From: Moorena sp. SIO3I8
GTDB lineage: Bacteria > Cyanobacteriota > Cyanobacteriia > Cyanobacteriales > Coleofasciculaceae
Direction: 5' to 3'
Length of the DNA: 43,162 nt
Assembly: GCF_010692325.1 (NCBI RefSeq)
Contig: NZ_JAAHHW010000050.1
Location: 1 to 43,162, forward strand
In this document: one piece after another, positions 8,488 through 16,590 of the stretch
How the letters are laid out: every line of letters begins with the position of its first letter
Numbering within the stretch: the first letter of the stretch is position 1
Translations under genes and position numbers: made by a program
The notes under the pieces: model-generated
The model's database searches: none
Told to the model about the DNA's origin: nothing
Seen by the model: only the letters and a program-made list of their open reading frames with translations

Positions 8488-9227
8488 TTATTCAAGCCAG
8501 CGAAAAGCACGGCGTAACTCAGCAGCACCGTTATTCTCATACCAACCACCGTGAGATAGGATAACTTTTTCAGGGTTCCACTGAAGCATTCGCTTTAAGC
8601 AGCTACGGGACTGCTCCTTTTGTCTCCAAAATGTCATTCGCAAATCCAATGCAGTTTTTCCATCAGGATCGACAATGCCAACTAACTTAAGCAGCCGACC
8701 AAACTGCTTACTAACTTTATTGAGTTCAAAGTTTTCAATGAGATCGGTAAGAATGACAGTAGAACTCTTCCGGTGAAAAAATACAACTTCATCCATGAAT
8801 CGACTACCCCGGAAGATTAATTGGTCTAAATCTGTGACCCACTGAGGCGGCGGTTCATTTTCCAAATCGGCATTAAAACTAACTTCAATTTTCTGTTGTG
8901 CTGCGCGATCGCGGACACCTGGGGATGCCCATGCTATGGCCTCTGGATAAGCAAAGCGCCCAGGTGCCAATGTGAGCATAGTGAATTTTGTTGGGTGAAA
9001 TGAGGTGGCGCACTGAGCCAAGAGAGTCAATTTGAGCTTTGAGTTCTCGAGTCAATTCTGTTGGTGAATGGCACCATAGCTCACTGTTGCTCAACCGCAC
9101 AATAGTCATACGTGTTGGAAAAGGAATCTTTGCCCCATACATTGACATCTGTACAATTGGGCCATCCTTCACCAATCTGTTTAAGGATATTGATCGGTTC
9201 ATATAGCTTGATCGCATCGTGTCTCAT
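8488..9227 (-). pseudogene. DUF4336 family protein, at least two frameshifts
   Basis: DUF4336 proteins resemble metallo-beta-lactamase-fold hydrolases. Here the family sequence is split over three frames. From ATG 9227 the first frame gives RHDAIKLYEPINILKQIG. A second gives DGPIVQMSMYGAKIPFPTRM, then SELWCHSPTELTRELKAQID and HLISPNKIHYAHIGTWA. After a shift near 8960 the third frame continues AYPEAIAWASPGVRDRAAQQ, IFRGSRFMDEVVFFHRKSST, ILTDLIENF and ends KVILSHGGWYENNGAAELRR. The order and completeness of the pieces show a once-intact gene of about 240 residues. Sequencing error could explain single shifts, but the first junction also seems to lack residues. Confidence 0.82.
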
Positions 9228-9316
9228 AGCTACTCACAGAGGTAAAGTAAGGTGAATTACACAGATGATGTGGGGGTTTTGAGAGTAAAACTGGCAGGAA
9301 TCGCACTCTGGAATTT

Positions 9317-9694
9317 TCATGACCTTGGAGGAAACGGATAGTTCTGCTCAAGTAGGATGCACCGTATCAAGCACGGTAGCATCTTCTCAGCCTCACCTGG
9401 TTCGCGAGGATACTTCTCGCTCTCTTGGACTACGTGGGCGCTGGCGACCGTTGCACCACCGGTAGTACCTACACGAAGCTCAACCTTGTAGATCAGGTAT
9501 CCCGTCCAACTTCGATGGAAAAACAGCGTGGGTTCGTCGAAGTAGATAAACCACTTATCTTCCATTTCGCGCGGAATGAGACCCAAACGTATCCGATTCA
9601 CCTCCGCTGGCGTAAACTCGTCTTCGTATGTTATCGGCACAAATTCCCCCTTCGAAGGACTGGTCTTCCAACTGTCTCTAGTTGCTGCTTTCAT
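9317..9694 (-). CDS. Conserved hypothetical protein
   Basis: A 125-aa soluble protein I cannot assign. It is charged and aromatic: residues 36-75 read PREMEDKWFIYFDEPTLFFH then RSWTGYLIYKVELRV. That looks like an antiparallel beta-sheet, and I have an impression of similar uncharacterised small proteins with a KWFIY...FHRSWTG core. No signal peptide or membrane segment. It lies on the same strand as, and about 90 bp upstream of, the DUF4336 pseudogene. An overlapping plus-strand frame (9425-9829) is judged a shadow because it lacks such a pattern. Confidence 0.65.
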   Translation of the reverse strand: MKAATRDSWKTSPSKGEFVPITYEDEFTPAEVNRIRLGLIPREMEDKWFIYFDEPTLFFHRSWTGYLIYKVELRVGTTGGATVASAHVVQESEKYPREPGEAEKMLPCLIRCILLEQNYPFPPRS

Positions 9695-10120
9695 GACGAT
9701 CTTAAGCCTAACTATTTATTATACGGAAACTTTCCATCTATCACACCAAACAATCCAGCTAAATCAAGGGTTACAGATACTTTAATTATAACATCAATAA
9801 CTTTTCCGGATACAGACTATATCAATTAGCATCTTCTGGGGCTGTATCGTTTTACCCTTACCATCTTAAGCCTCTCTTTTTCTTGCGCTTACCCTGGCTT
9901 AACAGCCCTGCCCGTGAAGAGGGATCCGCTGGTGCATCTCATTTTTGTACAAACATCATTCATTAAGTTTTGGGATTTTGCTTGCTTGAGGTTATCTTCA
10001 CAACAAGTTAGCCAGGCTGATACTGATGTGCTGAATTTGAAAAAGATAGACTGTATTCAAACTGCGATTAAGAATATGATATCCTAATAGTTGGCTAAAT
10101 TAAATTAGAGGCAAAGGACT
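9695..10120. other. Gene-free spacer
   Basis: No RNA gene, repeat array or conserved palindrome was recognised in this 426-bp stretch between two divergently oriented genes. A phrase like acagccctgcccg also occurs near 12715, varied. Confidence 0.6.
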
Positions 10121-10882
10121 TTGGTTACAGAATTTAAAGACTACTTCTCAAAGCAAGCAAATGATTATAGAAACTATAGACCTCATTATCCAAAATATTT
10201 GTTTGAGTATTTAGCTGCACTTGTACCTGATCGTCAAGCAGCGTGGGATTGTGCCACTGGTAATGGTCAAGTAGCCTTGGGCTTAACCCCTCATTTTCAA
10301 AAAATTTATGCTACAGATGCCAGCGAAAAGCAAATTAGTCATGCATTTCATCATGATAAAATTAACTATTCTGTGGCAGTGGCCGAAAAAGTCGGGCTAG
10401 GGAATCAATCTATAGATTTAATAACTGTTGCCCAAGCTGTTCATTGGTTTAATCTAGAAAAGTTTTATCAGGAAGTGCAGCGAGTTTCTAAACCTGGAGG
10501 AATTATTGCTCTCTGGGGCTACTGGTATTTTGAATTACCTCCAGAAGAAAATCACATAGACCAAATGTCTAGGAATTTTTTCACCACAGTGGTTGACCAG
10601 TATTGGCCAGAAGAAACAAAACTACTGCTTCAAAATTATCAAACCATTCCTTTTCCTTTTGCTGAGTTAAAAACACCTATTTTAACAATTGAAACCCAAT
10701 GGAACATGGAAGAATTTCTGGGATATTTGACTACTTGGTCTGCTATTCAAAAGCTTATCGCTGTTCAATCCCAGGAACCAATCTTGGAATTCTCCAACCG
10801 TCTAGTCGAGGCTTGGGGCGATCCCGAGAGGAAAATTATATTGCAATGGCCATTACATATGAGAGTTGGTCGGATAGAGTGA
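10121..10882 (+). CDS. Class I SAM-dependent methyltransferase (methyltransferase_11 type)
   Basis: A 253-aa methyltransferase of the small-molecule type. After FKDYFSKQANDYRNYRPHYP comes motif I AWDCATGNGQVALGL (residues about 42-56), then IYATDASEKQISHA (motif II acid), AEKVGLGNQSIDLITVAQAV with HWFNLEKFYQEVQRV, and KPGGIIALWGYWYFELP. The C-terminus RKIILQWPLHMRVGRIE matches the usual end of this subfamily, so it is complete. The start is TTG with AAAGGA upstream. Yeast Tmt1-like trans-aconitate methyltransferases share the layout; the substrate is unknown. It stands alone. Confidence 0.85.
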   Translation: MVTEFKDYFSKQANDYRNYRPHYPKYLFEYLAALVPDRQAAWDCATGNGQVALGLTPHFQKIYATDASEKQISHAFHHDKINYSVAVAEKVGLGNQSIDLITVAQAVHWFNLEKFYQEVQRVSKPGGIIALWGYWYFELPPEENHIDQMSRNFFTTVVDQYWPEETKLLLQNYQTIPFPFAELKTPILTIETQWNMEEFLGYLTTWSAIQKLIAVQSQEPILEFSNRLVEAWGDPERKIILQWPLHMRVGRIE

Positions 10883-10990
10883 ACTACCCTTGGGGTTAGG
10901 GGGGCAAAACCATACTCAGAATCAGCAACGCCAAGCCAGTTACTGATCTGACTCCCCATCCCCCCACCCTTCCCACCCTTGCAACACTCC

Positions 10991-11182
10991 CTATTCCTCT
11001 TGCTCCATCGGCAGACTTATATCTAAAATAATTAGAAACTTAGCATCAGGCAGCAGCTGTTTCAGGGTCTGGGAATAACCTTTGGCATCACAATAGTAGC
11101 GGAACCGAGCGAAAACGACTGGTGGCATCGGTGGTAATAGCCGAATCAGGACCCATGGGTATAGGCTTAGATGATGCGACAT
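10991..11182 (-). CDS. Small conserved protein, copy 1 (MSHHLSLYPW family)
   Basis: A 63-aa protein. The core is SLYPWVLIRLLPPMPPVVFA, then RFRYYCDAKGYSQTLKQLLP and DAKFLIILDI. A second copy at 15752-15949 is nearly identical over the first 50 residues and then diverges (SLPMEQEE here). The core looks like one beta-alpha-beta unit, with an Arg-Phe-Arg after the first strand and Asp-Ala-x-Gly-Tyr starting the helix. I have an impression that similar 60-75-residue proteins occur in many filamentous cyanobacteria, with no function known to me. AAAGGAG lies 11-12 nt before the ATG, and the preceding leader is conserved with copy 2. Confidence 0.65.
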   Translation of the reverse strand: MSHHLSLYPWVLIRLLPPMPPVVFARFRYYCDAKGYSQTLKQLLPDAKFLIILDISLPMEQEE

Positions 11183-11339
11183 AATATGAAGTTATCTCCT
11201 TTACTTTAAGGGGTAGCCAGAGCCAGCCTTCGCCCTAGCAAGTACGTCAGGCTGGCTCTTCCCGTGGATTTGATTGTCCACGGTTTTATTGTAACATAAA
11301 AATTTGCATATTATAGCATATTTTTAAAAATTTTGTAAA
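11183..11339 (-). promoter_or_regulatory. Promoter and two-hairpin leader of small gene, copy 1
   Basis: Minus strand: TTTACA (11334-11339), 18-nt spacer, TATAAT (11310-11315). The transcript would then fold hairpin I (CCGTGGA/TCCACGG, 11262-11283) and hairpin II (GAGCCAGCC/GGCTGGCTC, 11220-11258) before the ribosome site and ATG at 11182. Copy 2 keeps the promoter boxes, spacing and both stems. A second candidate -10, TGTTACAAT, lies at about 11290. Confidence 0.6.
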
Positions 11340-11673
11340 AAAATATTGAGAGAGTCGGGAGAAGTACAGTCTTATATAGCAGTCGCCAGGGCAGGCGCGG
11401 ACATGACAAAAGTCTCAAACCTAAGTAAGCGCAAGAGTTTGACTTCTGACTTCTGACTTCTGACTTCTGACTTCTGCTATAGCGCTACGCGCAATGGCAT
11501 TGGCAAGAGGCAAGAGGCAAAAGTTTACGTGCATTAGCGTTTGAGCTTGTATCAATGTCAAACACTTTAATGGGTAGTGCTATACCGAAAATATTCAATT
11601 CCCGATAAGACCTATTAACAGAAATAAGATGACTTTTCTTTATCTTTTATAACTGATATAAAATCAAAGGTCA
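11340..11673. other. Gene-free spacer with 7-bp repeat
   Basis: It carries five gacttct heptamers at about 11439-11475, followed by agcgctacgcgcaat and a short gcaagag repeat. Nothing else was recognised. Confidence 0.7.
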
Positions 11674-12321
11674 TCACCTGGACTCCTTAGGGGAGTTGAA
11701 TAACCATACAAGTATACGACCTTGGATCAAGCTGGCGATGGGAATAATTAAAATTATGAGTTTTACTGCCATCTCACCAGTTATATTGTAGTCGTAGGCA
11801 TAAGGAGAATTGTAGTTCCTAAGATCGTTCATAAAATCATGAGCACCAATCTCAATTATCCAACTAGAGAATGCAGTCCAAACTAAGCTGTTAAGAACAA
11901 TCCACCAACCTGCCCGAGTCGTATGCTTAGAAAGAGCTACCGATTGGAACCAAGATATCACTACGCAACCAATTAGGGTCGTAAGGATAGATGCTGTCCA
12001 GGTCATGGGTAATCGGATAGTTGGATTTTGTACAAATATAGATTGATATCTTAGATACCAAGAATAGAAAAAAGCCATGGTTGGTATGGCAACGTAGGCT
12101 CCTAACACAGTCCGCACAACCCATGACCAAGCGTCGGAAATGTAACGTCGCAGAACAACCCATTGTGCGATCGCTGGCCAAAACGGTATAAGCATGAACA
12201 AATACACATAAAAATTATTTTCAGTTAGCGATAACCATAACGCAACAGTAATTATCAGACCCGTGGTTGTTGGTATCGTCCACTCGATTAGAAATCTCAG
12301 ACTAAGTGCTCGTTTTAGCAT
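11674..12321 (-). CDS. Multi-pass membrane protein, hypothetical
   Basis: A 215-aa protein with about six hydrophobic segments: residues 15-33 (TTTGLIITVALWLSL), 37-55 (FYVYLFMLIPFWPAIAQWVV), 66-85 (VVRTVLGAYVAIPTMAFFYS), 105-125 (MTWTASILTTLIGCVVISWF), 139-157 (WWIVLNSLVWTAFSSWIIEI) and 187-208 (VKLIILIIPIASLIQG). The N-terminus is basic (MLKRALSLRFL). It shares the look of small cyanobacterial membrane proteins with aromatic-rich WVVLRRYIS loops, but I cannot name a family. It is monocistronic on the minus strand within the segment bounded by the duplicated small genes. Confidence 0.75.
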   Translation of the reverse strand: MLKRALSLRFLIEWTIPTTTGLIITVALWLSLTENNFYVYLFMLIPFWPAIAQWVVLRRYISDAWSWVVRTVLGAYVAIPTMAFFYSWYLRYQSIFVQNPTIRLPMTWTASILTTLIGCVVISWFQSVALSKHTTRAGWWIVLNSLVWTAFSSWIIEIGAHDFMNDLRNYNSPYAYDYNITGEMAVKLIILIIPIASLIQGRILVWLFNSPKESR

Positions 12322-12582
12322 TGAATTCTAAATTATCTATTCCTAACTTTAGGGTGATGTCTTTGGCAAATTTAAAATCAGGCTGATTTCCCAAATCGAT
12401 ATAATCATACTACGATTGCGGTTCACAAATATCTAAGGAACAGGAATTTTTAACAAGGAATTTCTCCCCATCACAAAACTCCTTCTAGGAATGTGCTGAT
12501 CAAGAAGGGTTATTGTTGTGGCTTCATCGTAATCATTCATTTGTAATCCATACTTGACATAGCAAATCCCATTCAGGACTTT

Positions 12583-12725
12583 CGAGCCGGTTATGATTTA
12601 AAGAGTATTACTTACATCGGTCAAGCTCTGTTTATCGACGTAATAAAGTGACCGCTGGCATTTGACATCACAGCGGTCACCATTGTTGTCAACGGCTCTA
12701 CCCGACAATTAAACAACCCTGCCCG
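12583..12725. repeat. Dispersed repeat, copy A, with hairpin
   Basis: Phrases ggttatgattta, gagtattacttacatcgg and gacgtaat are shared with copies near 13880-13975 (B) and 21000-21205 (C). A perfect 10-bp stem, GTGACCGCTG (12648-12657) and CAGCGGTCAC (12671-12680), lies inside; copy C has it with one mismatch. It is just 3' of the minus-strand lectin gene, so it could act in 3'-end formation. The rest of the 12322-12754 spacer has no feature I recognise. Confidence 0.7.
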
Positions 12726-12754
12726 AAAGGGTAATTTCTAGTTCAAGCAGTTAG

Positions 12755-13279
12755 TTAAAAATTAGGTATTTGCCAAAACTGTCCTGAATAATTACCACAA
12801 TTAGCCATAATCGGTTTATTGTCTTGGGAATCATTAATGATATCTAAACATTTATCACTGCCCGTAAACATGGTTTTGAGGCGATAATATCCAGACTTGT
12901 TTGTTGCTTCTATTTTCCAAAATTGTCCTGAATAATTACCACAGTTAGCCATAATCGGTTTATTGTCGTTAGAATCATTAATGATATCTAAACATTTATC
13001 ACTGCCCGTAAATAGGGTTTTGAGGCGATAATATCCAGACTTGTTTGTTGCTACTATTTGCCAATATTGTCCTGAATAATTACCACAGTCAGCCATAATC
13101 GGTTTATTGTCGTTAGCATCATTAATGATATCTAAACATTTATCACTGCCCGTAAACATGGTTTTGAGGCGATAATTTGTTTGTCCTTGGGCAACGTTAG
13201 TAGTACTGGCAAAAGCAAGCACAGAAGACGCAACAGCTATACCAAAAGTGAAAATTATCTTTATATTTTTGTTAGACAT
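12755..13279 (-). CDS. Secreted ricin-B-like beta-trefoil protein with three near-identical repeats
   Basis: The protein is 174 aa from ATG 13279 (an alternative in-frame ATG at 13294 adds five residues; neither has a clear Shine-Dalgarno). Residues 1-33 form a Sec signal peptide: MSNKNIK, a hydrophobic run, then AFASTTNVAQGQ. The mature part is three 48-residue repeats of RLKTMFTGSDKCLDIIND, DNKPIMANCGNYSGQFW type. Each repeat carries the Q-x-W motif of ricin-type lectins (GQYWQI, GQFWKI, GQFWQI) and two cysteines. The DNA repeats have an exact 144-nt period, implying recent amplification or gene conversion. Sugar binding is expected from the fold; the ligand is unknown and no catalytic domain is attached. 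Confidence 0.8.
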   Translation of the reverse strand: MSNKNIKIIFTFGIAVASSVLAFASTTNVAQGQTNYRLKTMFTGSDKCLDIINDANDNKPIMADCGNYSGQYWQIVATNKSGYYRLKTLFTGSDKCLDIINDSNDNKPIMANCGNYSGQFWKIEATNKSGYYRLKTMFTGSDKCLDIINDSQDNKPIMANCGNYSGQFWQIPNF

Positions 13280-13623
13280 GGTGGTATGAGACATTTTTTT
13301 AGTTTTAGAGAAAAATTGATCAATAATTGTGCCACAAACTCAACTTACCTGAGTTCGATATACCTAGGATCCACACTTACAGGTATGGGTTCTAGTTGAT
13401 AGAGACTTTTTAACGACCTTGAACTCTAAGATAATCATCAGTTTCGATCTGAACTCTCCTATACCTTTTACTACAACGCCATTAGTAAGATTCCCGATTC
13501 TCTAGAAATATTTTTATCACAGCGGGTCAAGCCGCTATGAGTCTTGATCCCCGGTTTTAAAAGACGGGGCTTTAGACTTACAGGTTCCCTCGTAAATCGG
13601 CTCTTAACTACTTTCCTTGAGCA

Positions 13624-13703
13624 GGTAATAGGGAATAGGTAATAGGGAATAGGTAATAGGGAATAGGGAATAGGGAATAGGGAATAGGGAATAGGGAATA
13701 GGG
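13624..13703. repeat. 7-bp tandem repeat (gggaata/ggtaata)n
   Basis: Eleven or so heptamers. The minus-strand frame through it gives repeated LFPIPYS peptides and is not accepted as a gene. The flanking 13280-13620 stretch has no other clear feature. Confidence 0.88.
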
Positions 13704-13750
13704 AAAACAATCCTGTGTAGCTGATAGTTATGCAAACCGCCGTAGCTATA

Positions 13751-13859
13751 TATAGCAATTCTCTATGCCATGAGGTACAAAAAGATCCCCCTAAATCCCC
13801 CTTATCAAGGGGGATTTTGAGGTTGAGAAGCGTACCTCATAAATCCTATAAACGCTATA
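13751..13859. mobile_element. 109-bp MITE with IS630-type ends
   Basis: Both ends read TATAGC, 13 nt, ATGAGGTAC, in inverted orientation. The right end of the IS630 element at 1197-2226 has exactly this arrangement, and the left end differs only at two positions of the inner box. The interior is a separate hairpin of the gatccccctaaatccccc / gggggattt type. There is no coding capacity, so this should be a non-autonomous element once mobilised by an IS630 transposase. Confidence 0.75.
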
Positions 13860-13879
13860 GTACCTGAATGCGAACGCGC

Positions 13880-13975
13880 CCCGCGTGGCCTACGGCCAAT
13901 CGCATTCACGCCCACCTCCGAGTAGGTTATGATTCAAGGAGTATTACTTACATCGGGCAAACCAAGTTTTTCGAC
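13880..13975. repeat. Dispersed repeat, copy B
   Basis: gtggcctacggccaatcgca, then cacgcccacctccgag, then gttatgattcaaggagtatt and acatcgggcaaac are shared with copy C at about 21035-21110. Its end overlaps the 3' end of the HIRAN gene, supplying the last codons and the TAA stop. Confidence 0.75.
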
Positions 13976-14736
13976 TTTTCTTTTTCCTTAGTTAACGGCT
14001 GATAGGTCTTGTGAGCATACGGTTCATATCCCTCAAAACCTGAATAAGTCATCTCACACAATAACCGAGACTTGAGTGGAGAAGGAGGTAAATTTACCTT
14101 TGCTACTTTCACTTCTACTAAACCTGGATCACGCCTTAAAAGGTCAAATACATCGTGTGACAAGTAGCGGGGACAATACCCTAGGTGATAATGATCTTCT
14201 GTGGTTAACGCTAAAGCCTTATTGTCATAAGGATTATGAAGCTCGTGACATAGCCACAAAGTATCACCAACTTGTAGCTGATCTATGCGATCCATAGAAC
14301 ACTTTGGTAAGTGACGCAAACCATGTACTAGAAAACAAAGGTGGTATTTCCCGTCACTGTCGAGGTCTGGATAAGGAAAAACTTTAAAATTATCTGTTTG
14401 TCGATTTCCTTCGCTCCTTCCTAAAAATTCCATCAAATCAAAACTCTGGGCTGATAAGTTGAGCCGGTCTAGATGCTTTCGGTAATCTGGACGCGAGGGT
14501 GACATAACTCGGTTGGCAAAAAACGCAAACAACTCCGCCGAACAATAGGTTTTATTCCACTCTGGAAAAGACATTAGAGGCTCAAACCCAAATTTTTCTT
14601 GCGCTTCCTTTGCACCTTCTATATAAACAAACGTGTAAATTTTTTCATCAAATGTTAATCGACCCACCGGGTTCCACGATCGACTTTGATAATCTTGCCA
14701 AGCTAAAAATAAAGTTTTTAGGGAAGTGATACTCAT
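13948..14736 (-). CDS. HipA N-subdomain (HipS-like) fused to a HIRAN domain
   Basis: A 262-aa protein with two recognisable parts. Residues 22-122 follow the N-terminal subdomain of HipA: PVGRLTFDEKIYTFVYIEG, then SAELFAFFANRVMSPSRPDY, then SFDLMEFLGRSEG, in the order of VGEL, HTFKY, FNFFDN and FDLLSEIGRD in E. coli HipA. Residues 131-215 read as a HIRAN domain: YHLCFLVHGLRHLP, LQVGDTLWLCHELHNPYDNK, ALALTTEDHYHLGYCPRYLS. HIRAN domains, as in HLTF, bind DNA ends. The start overlaps the kinase stop as ATGA, implying translational coupling. In HipBST systems the same subdomain is a separate antitoxin-like protein (HipS); by analogy this could restrain the kinase while the HIRAN part contacts DNA. 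The last residues (LVCPM) come from repeat copy B. Confidence 0.78.
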   Translation of the reverse strand: MSITSLKTLFLAWQDYQSRSWNPVGRLTFDEKIYTFVYIEGAKEAQEKFGFEPLMSFPEWNKTYCSAELFAFFANRVMSPSRPDYRKHLDRLNLSAQSFDLMEFLGRSEGNRQTDNFKVFPYPDLDSDGKYHLCFLVHGLRHLPKCSMDRIDQLQVGDTLWLCHELHNPYDNKALALTTEDHYHLGYCPRYLSHDVFDLLRRDPGLVEVKVAKVNLPPSPLKSRLLCEMTYSGFEGYEPYAHKTYQPLTKEKEKSKNLVCPM

Positions 14737-15641
14737 AAATTTAATAGACAGAGCAGTCTTTTTTTGTTGGTGAGCAAAATTTTATTAGCAAAGTCAGATG
14801 CTTCTTTTGAGATACGACAATCTGGAAATGCCTGTAAAGTTGAATTTATCTGTTGCTCTGAAATTTGCTCAAGACGGTTGAGCCACTCCTGACTAGCTTT
14901 AGGATAGTGAGTGTTAACGTATTCAAAAAGTTCAAATGTTTTCAGAGGCTTTTTTTCATTTTCGTTAAGATAAAATGCTGACGGGCACCGATTTACGTAA
15001 GACTCTACAGACTTATGCTGGCGTTTAGTATCAGAAAGTTCACGACCCAGGCATGAGGCGTGATCGTAAGTGGGAGCTAGATAAATACCTGTTTGAGAGG
15101 TCTTAGGAAGTACAAACCCCCAATTTTCATGATGACGATCACCATTACCAATCCACGCATCTAGCAGCAAGTAGCCAACAAACAAATCTCTGGCATCTGT
15201 GAAACCATCAGGTACTGTCCAACTAGGGGGGAAGTTAACAGATTTTTCTCTAATCGCCTCCATAACCACTTCAATTGTATGTTGATAAGCCTTTTGCGTA
15301 ACCAAAGCGGGATAATCAGGATTAATGCCACTAAGTACTTCATTACCATGCACTAGGGTTTCTCCCTCTCCTAAAAAATTGACTGTAATCACCCCTTTGT
15401 TTCCATCGGCTGTTTCTGCTAACTCATACCGCGCCGCAGGTATATCTAGAAGATTGCATAACTCAAATGCCACTTTTTCTGACCAGTCTTCTCCTGTGTT
15501 TTGTCGAGGATACTTGAACAGACACTTTTTCAATTGAGAATGATAAAACCAAAATTTTTCCTTTGTCCCCATTGTTTCCTCTTGAGCCTGACTCTCTTGC
15601 TCCGAAGTTAAACGAATGATCTCGTACTGATTTGCTACCAC
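14733..15641 (-). CDS. HipA-like Ser/Thr kinase lacking the N-terminal subdomain
   Basis: A 302-aa HipA-fold kinase. CLFKYPR gives the ATP-binding Lys43 and EDWSEKVAFELC the helix-C glutamates. LLLDAWIGNGDRHHENWGFVL is the catalytic loop (Asp168, Asn173), and APTYDHASCLGR holds the Mg-binding Asp193. E. coli HipA (440 aa) phosphorylates glutamyl-tRNA synthetase. Here the usual first 100 residues are absent and encoded by the next gene, so the pair is a split HipA. The start is GTG 15641; ATG 15572 (GTKEKFWF) with GAGGAAAC upstream is an alternative. No HipB-type helix-turn-helix gene is visible; the upstream neighbour is a small conserved gene. The target is unknown. Confidence 0.85.
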   Translation of the reverse strand: MVANQYEIIRLTSEQESQAQEETMGTKEKFWFYHSQLKKCLFKYPRQNTGEDWSEKVAFELCNLLDIPAARYELAETADGNKGVITVNFLGEGETLVHGNEVLSGINPDYPALVTQKAYQHTIEVVMEAIREKSVNFPPSWTVPDGFTDARDLFVGYLLLDAWIGNGDRHHENWGFVLPKTSQTGIYLAPTYDHASCLGRELSDTKRQHKSVESYVNRCPSAFYLNENEKKPLKTFELFEYVNTHYPKASQEWLNRLEQISEQQINSTLQAFPDCRISKEASDFANKILLTNKKRLLCLLNL

Positions 15642-15751
15642 CTACAAAACGCTATTAAAACCCATTTACTCAAAGATGAAGTCACGTGATCGCCCTCTTC
15701 TGTCATTTTGGCACAATCGAACCAATTGGCGTCATTTCAGCCTAGGAAAAA

Positions 15752-15949
15752 TCAGGGTTTGACCCCAGTTTGACAGAAGAGGGGTATATCGAAAATAATT
15801 AGAAACTTAGCATCAGGCACCAGCTGTTTTAGGGTCTGCGAATAACCTTTGGCATCACAACAGTTGCGGAACCGAGCGAAAACGACTGGTGGCATCGGTG
15901 GTAATAGGCGAACCATGACCCATGGGTATAGGCTTAGATGATGCGACAT
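15752..15949 (-). CDS. Small conserved protein, copy 2 (MSHHLSLYPW family)
   Basis: A 65-aa paralogue of the gene at 10991-11182. It differs at a few positions of the core (MV for LI, NC for YY, V for L), and the C-terminal tail is unrelated (LFCQTGVKP). Most of the roughly nine nucleotide differences in the shared coding part fall in three short clusters. It ends about 110 bp upstream of the HipA-like kinase start, on the same strand, and could share its transcript. AAAGGAG precedes the ATG. Confidence 0.62.
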   Translation of the reverse strand: MSHHLSLYPWVMVRLLPPMPPVVFARFRNCCDAKGYSQTLKQLVPDAKFLIIFDIPLFCQTGVKP

Positions 15950-16105
15950 AATATGAAGTTATCTCCTTTACTTTAAGGGGTAGCCAGAGCCAGCCTTCGC
16001 CCTTGCAAGTACGTCAGGCTGGCTCTTCCCGTGGATTTGATTGTCCACGGTTTTATTATAACATAAAAATATTAAATTATAGCATATTTAAAAAATATTT
16101 GTAAC
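15950..16105 (-). promoter_or_regulatory. Promoter and two-hairpin leader of small gene, copy 2
   Basis: Minus strand: GTTACA (16100-16105), 18-nt spacer, TATAAT (16076-16081), hairpin I 16029-16050, hairpin II 15987-16025. The stems are identical to copy 1; one base differs in the loop of hairpin II (tgctagggc against tgcaagggc), whereas the AT-rich promoter spacer has drifted more. If the kinase lacks its own promoter this leader would also precede the hipA/HIRAN pair. Confidence 0.58.
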
Positions 16106-16590
16106 AAATTATTGAGAGAGTTGGTAGAAGTATAGTGCTACGCGCAAGTCCGCAAGTCCGCAAGTCCGCAAGTCCGCAAGTAAGCGATTACTTACGTTTC
16201 GGAGTTTAAGAATGTCTTACACCTTAATGCCTAGTGCGCTTGCAGTCTTATTTGAGGCTGATTCCCTGTCTTGATGCAGCGCAAAGTAGCCGATAATCTA
16301 TCCAAGATTTCGGCTCTAATGGCAATATATTTGGTTGGCAGGTACTCGTTGAGGCGTTCGCGTAGCGTGGCCTAAAGGCCATGACTTGAGTACTTACTTC
16401 ATTCTCCTGACCCCAAGTATACCATCCGGAATAAATGGGGATGCGATCGCATCCAGGCTGAATCTCTCGCACCGCGATCGCTGAAAGCGGGCTCTTCAAG
16501 AGCACAACGGACATAAGGTTGAGTATGTTAACCTACTAGACGTGAAATAATCCTTTACAAACATCTCTTTTTTTTTTCTGGGATTACTAA
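16106..16590. repeat. Gene-free spacer with 8-bp repeat and HIP1 sites
   Basis: gcaagtcc is repeated about four times at 16147-16182. The palindromic phrase cgcgtagcgtggcc lies near 16360, and HIP1 octamers near 16442 and 16475. An 88-codon minus-strand frame (16248-16514) runs through these repeats and is not accepted. Confidence 0.7.

Noticed and set aside
9425-9829. 134-codon plus-strand frame
   Set aside because: It is antisense to the better-looking 9317-9694 gene, and its protein lacks consistent hydrophobic patterning.
13471-13758. 95-codon minus-strand frame
   Set aside because: It is dominated by the gggaata/ggtaata heptamer array (LFPIPYS repeats) and runs into the MITE.
16248-16514. 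88-codon minus-strand frame
   Set aside because: It crosses HIP1 sites and the cgcgtagcgtggcc palindrome; no homology-like motif.
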